The notes: generated from the letters alone by a model not told the origin. A DNA stretch of 45,263 nt from an uncultured Ruminiclostridium sp. (GCA_944386545.1 CALXBK010000013.1:1-45263); one strand, 5' to 3'. Positions 32,935 to 41,800 are shown, counted from the stretch's first letter. Numbers and translations: made by a program.

Positions 32935-33717
32935 TTAATGCTTTGAAAGCTCCCATGCTATAACGGAAGCGGCAACGGAGGCGTTAAGGCTCTCTGCGTT
33001 GCTTATCGGAATAAACAACGACTTATCGCACAGCGTTTTCGCGGCGTCGGTTATTCCGTTCCCCTCATTTCCTATGATTACCGCTGTTTTTTGCGGGAAT
33101 TTTTCCTTTGAAAGTATGGCGGCGTTTTCGTTAAGCTCTGCCGCATAGACGGTAAAGCCGCCTTGCCGAAGAAGCGTCACGGCATTTTCAATATCGCTGA
33201 AATACAGCGGAAGCCTGAAAAGCGAGCCCATCGTGCTTCTGACGGTTTTTGGGGCGAAAACATCGGCGTTATCCCCGCAAAAAATTATTCCGTCAATGGA
33301 AAAAGCGTCGCAGGAACGGATAATCGTACCGATATTTCCTGCATCCTGTAAATTTTCCAGTATTAAAAAACGCCTGCTCTTTTCTATTTTACTTAAATTC
33401 AGAATTTTGTCAAGTCGTTTGACGGTAATAAAAACTCCCTGCGGTGTTTTTGTGTCCGAAATATACTCCGCAAGCTCGTCGGTTATCGTGATTATTTCGG
33501 TTTTTCCGGCAAGAAGCGAAACGGCTTCGGGATATTTTTCAAAGGCGCTTTCGCTGACAAAGGAATGCTTGCCGAGCTCACAGCCGCATTTTATCGCCTC
33601 ATAAACGGATTTATGCCCTTCACAGGGGAAAAATCCCGTCTGACGGCGGTATTTTCTAAGCTCAACGAGCTTGCGGTATTCCTTTATAAGTATATTCTGT
33701 CTTGACGAAATTACCAT
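32935..33717 (-). CDS. TrmH/SpoU-family RNA 2'-O-methyltransferase
   Basis: 260 residues with the SPOUT knot motifs: LILENLQDAGNIGTIIRSCD (motif 1), AVIIGNEGNGI (motif 2) and IPISNAESLNASVAASVIAWE (motif 3). The N-terminal ~100 residues form a substrate-binding domain. Probably methylates rRNA or tRNA ribose; the site is not predictable from the sequence. GGAGG precedes the ATG. It is the promoter-proximal gene of the leftward topA-smc operon and is divergent from the membrane protein at 33796. Confidence 0.92.
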   Translation of the reverse strand: MVISSRQNILIKEYRKLVELRKYRRQTGFFPCEGHKSVYEAIKCGCELGKHSFVSESAFEKYPEAVSLLAGKTEIITITDELAEYISDTKTPQGVFITVKRLDKILNLSKIEKSRRFLILENLQDAGNIGTIIRSCDAFSIDGIIFCGDNADVFAPKTVRSTMGSLFRLPLYFSDIENAVTLLRQGGFTVYAAELNENAAILSKEKFPQKTAVIIGNEGNGITDAAKTLCDKSLFIPISNAESLNASVAASVIAWELSKH

Positions 33718-33736
33718 AGTTCCTCCATTTAAATTC

Positions 33737-33765
33737 TTGACTTTTGGGGTTATGTGTGATAAAAT
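33737..33765 (+). promoter_or_regulatory. Promoter of the 302-residue membrane protein gene
   Basis: TTGACT at 33737-33742, 17-base spacer, TAAAAT at 33760-33765. Confidence 0.72.
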
Positions 33766-33795
33766 CTTTTCATATCTTCACGAAAGGATTTTACC

Positions 33796-34704
33796 ATGAT
33801 TTTTTCCGAACTGAGCTTTATACAAGATGAAACAGGTCTTAAATACGATGAAGAGCTCGGCATTTTAAGCGGTGTTAAAAACGGCGTGCCAATCGTTGTT
33901 TTTGACAACAAATCAAAGCACAGATTTGATATAGTGTGCGGCGCAGTCGTAAGCGAGCGTGATTTATCCCGCATATACACAATGACACAGAGCTTTCCGA
34001 AAAAGACCGTACAGGGAATAGAAAATGCTGACGGCTGTATAAGAGTATACTGCAAGGACTATAACCTTATGCAGGAAAGGCTGCCGCTTCTCATCAGCTT
34101 CCTTGAAAAGCTCACGCATTACGCTTCACAGAACATGAGAGGCACAACGCCCATAGAGCTTGCAAGAGTGCTTGAGCTGTCCGACTACATGATACTCACA
34201 AAACGCCGTGCCGATGTATCAAAAGGCAATTTAAAAAAGGGGATGCCGCAGTTTGATGTAAAATCAACGCTCAAGGGCGTTTTAGGCGGACTTATCGGCG
34301 TGATAATCGGCGGCGGAATATTTGTCGCATTTATAATGATGTCGGATATGGTTGCATGGCTTGGCGCGATAGTAATGTCAGCCGCCGTAATATCGCTGTA
34401 CACCGTATTTTCGCACAAGCTGAAAACCGTTGACGCAATAATCACCGCCGTGCTAACCTTTGCGGGCTGGCTGCTTGCAAACGGCTTTGCTTACCTGTTT
34501 CAGATTTATCTTAAAAACTCCGAGGCGGGCGGCAAGGAAAATCTGTTCGGCATACTGTCCGATATGAGCAATTTCATCTACGCCTACCCGGAGCTTGCGG
34601 GAGATTTGCTCAACCGCCTTATCGTCACCTTTATCTTTGTTGTTGCAGGCGCTGTCGGAAGCTATTACTTCTACTACAAGCACCATGCGAACGATATGTA
34701 TTAA
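33796..34704 (+). CDS. Unknown protein with soluble N-half and four C-terminal TM helices
   Basis: 302 residues, start supported by AAAGGA. Residues 1-150 look soluble (MIFSELSFIQDETGLKYDEE, mixed alpha/beta). From ~155 come four hydrophobic segments: VLGGLIGVIIGGGIFVAFI, WLGAIVMSAAVISLYTVF, ITAVLTFAGWLLANGFAYLF and LIVTFIFVVAGAVGSYYF, ending in a short HHANDMY tail. There is no signal peptide. Not recognised; the glycine-rich first helix and overall plan resemble small unknown membrane proteins of Clostridia. Monocistronic, with its own promoter and terminator, surrounded by leftward genes. Confidence 0.8.
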   Translation: MIFSELSFIQDETGLKYDEELGILSGVKNGVPIVVFDNKSKHRFDIVCGAVVSERDLSRIYTMTQSFPKKTVQGIENADGCIRVYCKDYNLMQERLPLLISFLEKLTHYASQNMRGTTPIELARVLELSDYMILTKRRADVSKGNLKKGMPQFDVKSTLKGVLGGLIGVIIGGGIFVAFIMMSDMVAWLGAIVMSAAVISLYTVFSHKLKTVDAIITAVLTFAGWLLANGFAYLFQIYLKNSEAGGKENLFGILSDMSNFIYAYPELAGDLLNRLIVTFIFVVAGAVGSYYFYYKHHANDMY

Positions 34705-34751
34705 TGCCGGCAAATATAAGACACAAAAGCTGCAAGCAGATGATGTGCAAA

Positions 34752-34795
34752 GCCTTTAGGCGGGCTTTGTGCGGTGTTGCCTAAAGGCCTTTTTC
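34752..34795 (+). terminator. Terminator of the 302-residue gene
   Basis: GCCTTTAGGC / GCCTAAAGGC stem, 17-base loop, then CTTTTTC. Confidence 0.85.
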
Positions 34796-34810
34796 AAGCT
34801 CCGAAAAAAC

Positions 34811-34850
34811 AAAAACACACGCCCATATATAGGGCGTGTTTTGTTTTGTT
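34811..34850 (-). terminator. Terminator of infC-rpmI-rplT
   Basis: ACACGCCC / GGGCGTGT stem with an AT loop, flanked by T-rich sequence on both strands (minus TGTTTTTG). Confidence 0.8.
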
Positions 34851-35203
34851 TACAGCGCAGCCTTAGCCTTCTCGGTAAGAGCGGTGAATGCCGCGGGATC
34901 GTTGATTGCGATTTCGGAAAGCATCTTTCTGTTGAGGGAGATACCTGCCTTCTTGAGACCGTTGATGAAGGTTGAGTAGTTCATGCCGTTCATCTTGCAG
35001 GCAGCAGAAATTCTTGTGATCCAGAGCTTTCTGAAATCTCTCTTCTTGAGACGTCTGCTGATGTATGCGTACTGACCGGACTTCCACACTGCTTCCTTAG
35101 CGGTTTTGAAAAGTCTGCTTTTGCCGCCCCAGTAGCCCTTTGCCAGCTTTAATGTTTTATTTCTTCTTTTACGGGTTGCTAATGCACCTTTAATACGAGC
35201 CAT
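34850..35203 (-). CDS. rplT: 50S ribosomal protein L20
   Basis: 117 residues: [20 protein letters not shown], then [40 protein letters not shown] and [13 protein letters not shown], all L20 landmarks. AGGAGG precedes the start. L20 also acts as autoregulator of this operon in Firmicutes through its leader RNA, which is recognisable upstream at 36053-36256. Confidence 0.98.
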   Translation of the reverse strand: MARIKGALATRKRRNKTLKLAKGYWGGKSRLFKTAKEAVWKSGQYAYISRRLKKRDFRKLWITRISAACKMNGMNYSTFINGLKKAGISLNRKMLSEIAINDPAAFTALTEKAKAAL

Positions 35204-35259
35204 TGTAAAATTCCTCCTGTTTTAAATATTGCGTCCAAATATCGGTCGCTGTCAGCTTC

Positions 35260-35466
35260 TTATTTGTAGGGTAATAACTTCTTAACTTCTGCAACGTTGG
35301 TCTTGTCGCAATATCCTGCCGCACGGTTGATACGTTTTCTCTTTGTAGCCTTTTGAGTAAGTCTGTGGCGGCGGTTTGTCTTCTGGTACTTTACCTTGCC
35401 GTTCTTGGAGATGTTAAAACGCTTTTTCGCACCGCTGTGGGTTTTGATTTTAATTTTCTTTGCCAT
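35260..35466 (-). CDS. rpmI: 50S ribosomal protein L35
   Basis: 68 residues from MAKKIKIKTHSGAKKRF to KKLLPYK, with an AAGGAGG site before the ATG; the reading frame is open further upstream inside infC but that part is not protein-like. Standard middle gene of infC-rpmI-rplT. Confidence 0.97.
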   Translation of the reverse strand: MAKKIKIKTHSGAKKRFNISKNGKVKYQKTNRRHRLTQKATKRKRINRAAGYCDKTNVAEVKKLLPYK

Positions 35467-35479
35467 TTGTAAATCCTCC

Positions 35480-36052
35480 TTATTCATTTTGCGCCGAGGC
35501 GTTATCGGCGTCCTTTTTCGCTTTCTTTCCCGAAGCCGTGCTCTTAGGTGCAACAACTGCCATGTAGTTTCTGCCCTCAAGCTTGGGAGGCTTCTCGCAG
35601 GCGCCATATTCAGCAACAGTTTCAAGAACACGTTTCATAAGATCCTCACCGAGATTTGCGTGAGAAAGCTCTCTTGCTCTTCTGTAACGAACCTTGATTC
35701 TTACCTTATCGCCGTTTTTAAGGAACTTGATTGTCTGATTGATCTTCGTGTTGAAGTCGTTGGTATCAATGTTGAGCGACATCTGAATTTCCTTAAGCTC
35801 TGCCTGCTTCTGGTTTTTTCTCGATTCCTTTTCCTTTTTGGACTGTTCGAAACGATACTTGCCGTAATCCATTATGCGGCAAACCGGAGGCACTGCCTGG
35901 GGAGCGATCATAACAAGGTCAAGATTTGCTTCGACAGCAATTTCAAGAGCCTGCTCGGAAGACATAATTCCCAGCTGTTCATTGTCAGCTGAGATAACTC
36001 TGATTTCCTTTTCGTTAATCTGCTCATTGATGAGTTGTTCTTTTGTGCTGAT
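35480..36052 (-). CDS. infC: Translation initiation factor IF-3 with non-AUG start
   Basis: 190 residues if translation starts at the ATC codon at 36052, which sits 8 bases after AGGCGGT; no ATG/GTG/TTG fits before the conserved LINEQINEKEIRVI. Non-AUG starts on infC are a known autoregulatory device, because IF-3 itself discriminates against them. Domains: N-domain with VPPVCRIMDYGKYRFEQSKK, Lys-rich linker, C-domain with EIQMSLNIDTNDFNTKI and KVRIKVRYRRARELSHANLG. It has an Ala/Ser/Lys-rich C-terminal tail (SGKKAKKDADNASAQNE) beyond the usual IF-3 end. Confidence 0.93.
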   Translation of the reverse strand: MSTKEQLINEQINEKEIRVISADNEQLGIMSSEQALEIAVEANLDLVMIAPQAVPPVCRIMDYGKYRFEQSKKEKESRKNQKQAELKEIQMSLNIDTNDFNTKINQTIKFLKNGDKVRIKVRYRRARELSHANLGEDLMKRVLETVAEYGACEKPPKLEGRNYMAVVAPKSTASGKKAKKDADNASAQNE

Positions 36053-36256
36053 TTTAAAGCACCGCCTTTCTGAAAACAAAACTTGTATGCAAAACAAAAA
36101 GCGTGAAAAACCGCATATGCAGACTCTCACGCTATACAAACATTCACTCGGAGACGGATTTGACCGCCGATGATTTTTGTAGTTACCTCATTGAACAGCC
36201 GTACGGCGCAAATGGGTGAGAGTGCTTCTCTGCTTTTGTTTCACAATTTAATTTAC
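36053..36256 (-). promoter_or_regulatory. L20-type leader (attenuator) of infC-rpmI-rplT
   Basis: A leader of about 200 bases with an internal terminator: GCGTGA...TCACGC stem (plus-strand 36101-36132) followed on the minus strand by TTTTGTTTTG. An upstream segment ACTCTCAC (36223-36216, minus strand) is complementary to GTGAGAGT (36130-36123), which contains the terminator's 5' arm. Antiterminator and terminator are therefore mutually exclusive. Position and design match the Firmicute L20 leader, in which L20 binding favours termination. Confidence 0.82.
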
Positions 36257-36262
36257 CGAGTG

Positions 36263-36291
36263 ATTATAACATATATCTTACCGATTGTCAA
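36263..36291 (-). promoter_or_regulatory. Promoter of infC-rpmI-rplT
   Basis: Consensus TTGACA (36291-36286), 17-base spacer, consensus TATAAT (36268-36263). Confidence 0.9.
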
Positions 36292-36325
36292 TAGGTAATT
36301 TTTAAATTTTTGAATTTTTAAACTT

Positions 36326-38050
36326 TTATGAGTTTGCCTTATCCATAAGCTCTTTTATAAGCTCGGTAACTCTCTTTGCAGTTTCTTCAACAGGAACCTT
36401 TTCGGAAAAGCTCTTATCCCTTGCAGAAATCTCACAGCAGCTTTCCTTTAAATTTCTGGGACTTACAATTACTCTCAGCGGTACGCCGAGCAGGTCTGCG
36501 TCGGAGAACATAACGCCTGCGCTTACCTGTCTGTCGTCGTAAATAACCTCTGCTCCAAGCCCGATAAGGGTGTCATACAGCTTGTCGGCGCACTGCTTTA
36601 CCTCCGCATCGTCTGAGCGAACCGCACAGATATGCACCTGCCACGGAGCTATAGGCATCGGCCATATAGGGCCGTAATCATCGTGGTGAGCTTCGCATAC
36701 CGACGCGGCAAGTCTGCCCACGCCTATTCCGTAACAGCCCATTATAGGGTTATGCGACTGACCGTTGCTGTCAAGATAGGTCATGTTCATGGATTTTGTA
36801 TACTTTGTGCCGAGCTGGAATATGTTGCCGACCTCGATACCTCTTGATATGGTAACGGAGTGCTTATGACAGGACGGGCAAATTCCGCCCTCGGTTATCT
36901 TTGCAAAATCGTGATATTCCGCATTCGGGCAGTCACTCTTCATGTCAAGTCCCGTGCAGTGGTAATCCGTCTTGTTTGCGCCGCAACAAAGATTGTTTGC
37001 GTTTTTGAGTGAACAATCGAACAGCACGGTCGCGTCGGCGTCAAATCCGACAGGTCCGATAAAGCCTGCGGCAATACCGCTGTCCTCGGTAATTACTGCG
37101 GGATGAATTTCACAGCCGAGGAAGTTGCGGAGCTTAGTTTCATTTACGTCCATATCGCCGCGGAGGAATACCACAACATAGCTGTCATCGCTGTTTCTCT
37201 GATATACAACCGCCTTACAGCTCTTATTAACGGGGAGCTTGAGAAAATCGCAAACCTCCTCAATAGTGTGCAAATCGGGGGTATGCACCGTTTCCATAGC
37301 GGCAGATACCTCGTCGGGTGTGTTTTCCGTAATGCTTGCCGCCGCTTCCATATTAGCGCTGTATCCGCATTCCTTGCATATAGCGATAGAATCCTCGCCG
37401 ACTGGAGTAAGGAGCATAAACTCATGCGATACGCTTCCGCCCATCATGCCCGAATCGGATTTTACCGAGATTACCTCGGGTACGCCTGCGCGCTTGAAAA
37501 TGCGCTCGTATGCCTTGTGGCACTTTTCATAGTATTCCTCCAGATCCTCCTGTGAGGTGTGAAAGGAATATGCGTCCTTCATGGTGAACTCTCTTACTCT
37601 GATAAGACCGCCCCTCGGACGTGCCTCGTCACGGAACTTGGTCTGTATCTGATAAATCATAAACGGATATTTTGAATAGCTCTGTCCGTATTCGCGCACC
37701 AGCTGAACGGAAGCCTCCTCGTGAGTCATACCGAGCACCATGGGGGCGCTGTTGCGGTCGGAAAAGCGCAGAAGCTCGCTTCCGATACTGCTGTATCTTC
37801 CGGATTCCTCCCAGAGAGAAGCGGGCATTACAACGGGGAACTGTACCTCCTGACCGTCAATTCTGTCCATTTCCTCTCTGATAATCTTTTCAATCTTCCT
37901 TGTAATTCTCTTTGCGGGGGTGTAAAGAGAAAATATACCGTTTGCGACATACTTGATGTAGCCGCCTCTTACCATTATTGCGTGGCTGTCAATCTGACAG
38001 TCGGAGGGTCTTTCCTTAAAACGGTCGCCTACTAACTTTTCAAGCTTCAT
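36326..38050 (-). CDS. proS: Prolyl-tRNA synthetase (bacterial type, with editing insertion)
   Basis: 574 residues from MKLEKLVGDRF (GGAAAGGA upstream; an earlier ATG adds 12 unlikely residues). Class II motifs: motif 1 around QEVQFPVVMPASLWEESGR, motif 2 KFRDEARPRGGLIRVREFTM, motif 3 GCYGIGVGRLAASV. The ~180-residue insertion between motifs 2 and 3 corresponds to the INS editing domain that hydrolyses Ala-tRNA(Pro), and CKECGY/CPSCHKH Cys pairs flank it. Anticodon-binding domain at the C-terminus. Controlled by a T-box leader. Confidence 0.96.
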   Translation of the reverse strand: MKLEKLVGDRFKERPSDCQIDSHAIMVRGGYIKYVANGIFSLYTPAKRITRKIEKIIREEMDRIDGQEVQFPVVMPASLWEESGRYSSIGSELLRFSDRNSAPMVLGMTHEEASVQLVREYGQSYSKYPFMIYQIQTKFRDEARPRGGLIRVREFTMKDAYSFHTSQEDLEEYYEKCHKAYERIFKRAGVPEVISVKSDSGMMGGSVSHEFMLLTPVGEDSIAICKECGYSANMEAAASITENTPDEVSAAMETVHTPDLHTIEEVCDFLKLPVNKSCKAVVYQRNSDDSYVVVFLRGDMDVNETKLRNFLGCEIHPAVITEDSGIAAGFIGPVGFDADATVLFDCSLKNANNLCCGANKTDYHCTGLDMKSDCPNAEYHDFAKITEGGICPSCHKHSVTISRGIEVGNIFQLGTKYTKSMNMTYLDSNGQSHNPIMGCYGIGVGRLAASVCEAHHDDYGPIWPMPIAPWQVHICAVRSDDAEVKQCADKLYDTLIGLGAEVIYDDRQVSAGVMFSDADLLGVPLRVIVSPRNLKESCCEISARDKSFSEKVPVEETAKRVTELIKELMDKANS

Positions 38051-38084
38051 ATTTTTCTTCCTTTCCTGTTGCTTTAAAATAAAC

Positions 38085-38311
38085 ATAAAAAAGCCCCAAG
38101 CATACGCTTAGGGCGAAACAGCTGTTCCGTGGTACCACCTAAATTCGGTAAAACCGCACTTATGCTCTCTTTAACGGGAGAAACCGGCTCCGCTTAGCTT
38201 CACGGGCGGCTCAAAGACGGGTTGGGCGGTTTTCTGCGGGAGCTCGCACCTACCGCTCCCTCTCTGAGGCATAGCACCTGCCTGCTGTTTCTTGTCAAAG
38301 CCTTTAAATAT
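38085..38311 (-). promoter_or_regulatory. T-box riboswitch of proS
   Basis: The minus strand contains AGGTGGTACCACGG at 38140-38127, the T-box antiterminator bulge that pairs with the CCA end of uncharged tRNA, followed by a terminator (GCCC...GGGGC then TTTTTTAT, 38114-38085). Upstream lie stem-I-like elements. A specifier codon for proline (CCN) is expected on the 3' side of stem I; several CCN triplets at about 38215-38250 are candidates, and I could not choose among them. Confidence 0.93.
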
Positions 38312-38317
38312 ATTAAG

Positions 38318-38346
38318 ATTTTAACACAAAAATATCCTGTTGTCAA
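38318..38346 (-). promoter_or_regulatory. Promoter of the proS T-box transcript
   Basis: TTGACA (38346-38341), 17-base spacer, TAAAAT (38323-38318). Confidence 0.85.
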
Positions 38347-38357
38347 CACCGCAGAAA

Positions 38358-38387
38358 TAAAAACCCCCGGAATTACTTCCGAGGGTT
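38358..38387 (-). terminator. Terminator of the efp operon
   Basis: ACCCTCGGAA-GTAA-TTCCGGGGGT stem (one U·G) followed by TTTTAT on the minus strand. Confidence 0.85.
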
Positions 38388-38409
38388 TGATATAATCTGT
38401 CATGAAATA

Positions 38410-38853
38410 TTATTCCTTGCCGTGGCAACCGCAGTCGCACTCGTCATCCTCAAGACAGCTCAAATCAAATTCAAGCGTTTCGCCGCAGTTGGGACAGGGA
38501 ATTTCGCCCGCTTGGATAACGTCAAAATCTACGGTAACCGTATTGTTGCAATTGGGGCAAGTAACCTCGTACATATCGTCCTCAAAGTCTTCGTCACAGC
38601 AACAGTCGTCATCGTCACAGCAATCGCAGTCATCGCAGTATACGCAATCCTCAAGTGCCGTCACATCGTCTTGAATTTCGTTGACGATGTCTGCAACCTC
38701 GTCAAGCTCTGCATCTACGTCCTCAAGAGTAAGAGCAATATCGTTAAGAACGTCAATAATCGCTTCAATAACCTTGCCTTCCTTGGTGGCACCGTCAATT
38801 CCGAGTCCCTCGGCAAGTCCCTTGATGTATGAAACCTTTTCTGCAACTGTCAT
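38410..38853 (-). CDS. CD1247-type protein with acidic Cys-rich centre and zinc ribbon
   Basis: 147 residues. N-terminal helical region VAEKVSYIKGLAEGLGID typical of the CD1247 N-terminal domain, a coiled acidic helix (DVDAELDEVADIVNEI), a Cys/Asp cluster (CVYCDDCDCCDDDDCCCDED, about 70-89), then a zinc ribbon CPNC...CPNC and a closing CDCGCHGKE. At least 15 Cys suggest metal binding. Function is unknown in the family; conserved next to efp in several Clostridia as far as I recall. It starts 26 bases after efp with a perfect AGGAGG, so the two are co-transcribed. Confidence 0.85.
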   Translation of the reverse strand: MTVAEKVSYIKGLAEGLGIDGATKEGKVIEAIIDVLNDIALTLEDVDAELDEVADIVNEIQDDVTALEDCVYCDDCDCCDDDDCCCDEDFEDDMYEVTCPNCNNTVTVDFDVIQAGEIPCPNCGETLEFDLSCLEDDECDCGCHGKE

Positions 38854-38879
38854 TGTAAAATCCTCCTTTACTTGACCTA

Positions 38880-39440
38880 TTACTTTACACGCTCCATGTA
38901 TTCGCCTGTTCTGGTGTCGATACGGATAACGTCTCCGATTTCAACGAACAGGGGAACTCTGATTTCTGCACCCGTTTCAAGTGTTGCGGGCTTTGTTGCG
39001 TTGGTTGCCGTATCGCCCTTGAAGCCGGGATCGGTGTCGGTGATTTCAAGCTCAACGAAGTTGGGAGGCTCAATACCGAACACCTTGCCCTTGTAGGAAA
39101 GCACCTTGCAAACCATGTTCTCCTTGACGAACTTGAAGTTGTCGCCAAGCTCGCTCTTGTTGATGGGAACCATGTCGTAGGTCTCGCTGTCCATAAAGTA
39201 GTATAAGTCGCCGTCGCTGTAGGAATACTCCATATCCTTTCTTTCTACAAAAGCGGTGGGGAACTTAGCAGTGGGGTTGTAGGACTTTTCAACAACCGAA
39301 CCGGTGATTACGTTTCTGATCTTTGTTCTTACGAAAGCGGCGCCCTTGCCCGGCTTAACGTGCTGAAACTCGATAATCTGCATTACGTTGCCGTCCTCTT
39401 CAAAGGTCATACCGTTTCTGAAATCGCCTGCTGTTACCAT
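38880..39440 (-). CDS. efp: Elongation factor P
   Basis: 186 residues with the EF-P KOW-like N-domain ([18 protein letters not shown]), the modification-loop Lys32 in [10 protein letters not shown], and the C-terminal [22 protein letters not shown] and [20 protein letters not shown]. It relieves ribosome stalling at polyproline. No lysine-modifying EpmA/EpmB genes are in the window, as expected for Firmicutes. Confidence 0.97.
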   Translation of the reverse strand: MVTAGDFRNGMTFEEDGNVMQIIEFQHVKPGKGAAFVRTKIRNVITGSVVEKSYNPTAKFPTAFVERKDMEYSYSDGDLYYFMDSETYDMVPINKSELGDNFKFVKENMVCKVLSYKGKVFGIEPPNFVELEITDTDPGFKGDTATNATKPATLETGAEIRVPLFVEIGDVIRIDTRTGEYMERVK

Positions 39441-39542
39441 ATTTTGAAATACCTCCGTATTTTTATCGGGTTAATGCGGAAAACCGCTTAACAAAGCCAT
39501 TTAATCTGTCTCGGCTTAAAAAACCCACATTCTATCTATTAT

Positions 39543-39571
39543 ATTTTACATGATTTGATTTATAATTGCAA
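39543..39571 (-). promoter_or_regulatory. Promoter of efp
   Basis: TTGCAA (39571-39566), 17-base spacer, TAAAAT (39548-39543); about 95-base leader to the ATG. Confidence 0.65.
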
Positions 39572-39611
39572 GCCCTTTTTGAAAAAAATTTCGGAAAGTC
39601 GCAAAGACGGC

Positions 39612-40751
39612 TTACATCACGCCGTATCTCACTACCTCGCTTACCTCGCCGCGTGAAATAATAACCCTCGGAATCCTCAGAGCGACGGCGCAGGTCAGCT
39701 CATAGCCTATCGTGCCCAGCAGGGACGCGTTATAGTCTATGCCTGTTTCGGGGCATTTATCCGAGTATACGTAGACAGTGTTCCCTGTTTTTATATCGGG
39801 AACGCCGCTTACATCGACAATTGTCTGATCCATGCAAACTCTGCCTATTACGGGGCAAAGAACTCCGTTAATCAGCATACTGCCCTTTGAGCTGAAATTC
39901 CTGAAATAGCCGTCCGCATAGCCTATCGGGATTACCGCAACGGTGATGTCCTCTTGTGCGGTAAAGCTGCGTCCGTAGCTTACCTGTGTTCCCGCAGGAA
40001 TTTTTTTAAGCTGTGAAACCGTGGATTTAAGCGTCATGACGGGCTTAATATCCATAGGCACGCTTAAGGGATAATTCGGAGCGTTGCCGTAAAGAATAAC
40101 TCCCGCACGGACAATATCCGCCTCAAACTCCTTATGATAAAGAATACCGCCGCTGTTCTGCGAATGAATGAGCAGTCCCTTGCCCTTTGCTATTGAAAGC
40201 AGCTTTGTCTGCTGTCTGTTTGTGTATTCGACATCGGAAGCGTCAAGGCTGTCTGCCGCGGCAAAATGGGTATACGCCGCCCTGCAGTCAAGTCCGGGCA
40301 GGGCAAGTATCTGCTCAAGCTCAGCTTCGGTATCAATTCCCACTCTTGTCATGCCGGTGTTTATTTTTATATGTACGGGAAGCCTTATTCCCCTGCCAAG
40401 CGCAAAATTGCTCAGCTTTTCTGCATATTCAACGCTTCCTGCGGTCTGGGTGATGCCGTACTGTACAAGCTCGTCAAAATAATCCGCGTCGGTATAGCCA
40501 AAGCAAAGTATCTCGCCGTTTATGCCGTGACTGCGAAGGCTCTCGCCCTCCCAAAGATTGGAAATTCCAAAATACTTTACGCCGAGGCTCTGAAGTCTTG
40601 TGCAGACGGTTTTATCGTCATGCCCGTAGGCGTTGGCCTTTACAACGGCAAGCACCTGCTTGTTTCCGGCCGCTTTTTTTATCTCGTTATAATTATGCTC
40701 AAGGGCGTCAAGGTCTATTTCCGCCCAGGCTCTTTTTAAAAATTTTTTCAT
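39612..40751 (-). CDS. alr: Alanine racemase
   Basis: 379 residues. PLP-binding Lys38 in AVVKANAYGHD, Tyr259 as second catalytic base in VSYGRSF, HIKINTGMTRVG, AYTHFAAAD, and the CMDQTIVDVS segment of the C-terminal beta domain. It supplies D-alanine for peptidoglycan. It lies divergent from the LCP-like gene. Confidence 0.97.
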   Translation of the reverse strand: MKKFLKRAWAEIDLDALEHNYNEIKKAAGNKQVLAVVKANAYGHDDKTVCTRLQSLGVKYFGISNLWEGESLRSHGINGEILCFGYTDADYFDELVQYGITQTAGSVEYAEKLSNFALGRGIRLPVHIKINTGMTRVGIDTEAELEQILALPGLDCRAAYTHFAAADSLDASDVEYTNRQQTKLLSIAKGKGLLIHSQNSGGILYHKEFEADIVRAGVILYGNAPNYPLSVPMDIKPVMTLKSTVSQLKKIPAGTQVSYGRSFTAQEDITVAVIPIGYADGYFRNFSSKGSMLINGVLCPVIGRVCMDQTIVDVSGVPDIKTGNTVYVYSDKCPETGIDYNASLLGTIGYELTCAVALRIPRVIISRGEVSEVVRYGVM

Positions 40752-40792
40752 AATGCCCTTCTTCGCCGCAGTATTTATTTTTTCCGCAGCCT

Positions 40793-40820
40793 TGAATTTT
40801 GTTTTGATTTATGTTATTAT
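40793..40820 (+). promoter_or_regulatory. Promoter of the LCP-like gene
   Basis: TTGAAT at 40793-40798, 16-base spacer, TATTAT at 40815-40820. Confidence 0.6.
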
Positions 40821-40897
40821 TGTATTATACTATTTTTCCGTCAGGATTTCAAGTACTTTTTAGGCGGCAACGGCAAGCCGCACGGAGGATGATACAA

Positions 40898-41791
40898 TTG
40901 ACAACAAAAAGAAGAAGCAACTGGTACATATATGTTATTACCCTGGTAGTTACGGGAGTTATAGTGGCTGTCGTTTCAAGCATACTTCTTGAAAGCTTTT
41001 ATTCCTCTCAGAGGGCGGGAAACACTTCTGTTCCCGATGATAACAGAGGCACGGCGTTCCTGACAAGCCCGACCTACAATTTTACCGTACTGCTCACCTT
41101 ATCGGAGGATTCGGACAGCGCTCCGACTGAGTACATGACGCTTACCTACCGTTCAGACGAAGGCTCGGTTATTCTTATGCCCTACCTTGCAAGCTCGGTC
41201 GTTTCGGGCAAAACGCTGAGAGACACATACTTTGCCTCGGGCGAGGACGGAATAATGCAGGCAATTTCTGCGGCAAGCGGTGTGGAAATTAAAAAATACG
41301 TTTCATTTACAAAATCTACCGTGACAGAGTTTTTCAACATGGCAGGCAACACTACTCTTTCAATCCCCTCCGATATAAAATACGAGGATAAGGAAGCGGA
41401 TACGGTAACGGTTATCCAAAAGGGCACGCGCAGCTTTACGGGAAGCCAGCTTTACTCCTACATTACCCTGCCCGACTACGGCATGAGCGACATACAGTAT
41501 CCCTGCAAGGTGGACGCTACCTCAATTTCAGCGTTTATCAACCAGAATTTCACCAAAATGTCCGAGGGATCTCTTAATAATTATGCAGAATTCATTATAA
41601 ACTTTACCAAGACAAATATTGAGCAGGAGGATTACGAGGTCAGAAAGCAGGCTATACTATACACCTTCAACAATGTAAACGGACCCTGCGATTTCTACAT
41701 ACCCTACGGAGAAAAAACCGACGCAGGATATGTAATAGCGCAGGAAAGCTGGAAGGTTGTCAAGGATAAAATTTCCGTTGAAGAAGAATAA
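40898..41791 (+). CDS. Membrane-anchored protein, LytR/CpsA/Psr-like extracytoplasmic domain
   Basis: 297 residues if started at the TTG at 40898, which has GGAGG 9 bases upstream; the in-frame ATG at 40889 abuts the GGAGG and is too close. A basic N-terminus and one TM helix (WYIYVITLVVTGVIVAVV) precede an extracytoplasmic domain of about 250 residues. The pattern NFTVLLTLSED...MTLTYRSDEGSVILMPYL...LRDTYFASGEDG resembles the beginning of LCP domains, but the usual Arg/Asp catalytic residues are not evident, so it may be a degenerate member. Monocistronic. Confidence 0.7.
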   Translation: MTTKRRSNWYIYVITLVVTGVIVAVVSSILLESFYSSQRAGNTSVPDDNRGTAFLTSPTYNFTVLLTLSEDSDSAPTEYMTLTYRSDEGSVILMPYLASSVVSGKTLRDTYFASGEDGIMQAISAASGVEIKKYVSFTKSTVTEFFNMAGNTTLSIPSDIKYEDKEADTVTVIQKGTRSFTGSQLYSYITLPDYGMSDIQYPCKVDATSISAFINQNFTKMSEGSLNNYAEFIINFTKTNIEQEDYEVRKQAILYTFNNVNGPCDFYIPYGEKTDAGYVIAQESWKVVKDKISVEEE

Positions 41792-41800
41792 AATATTAAA

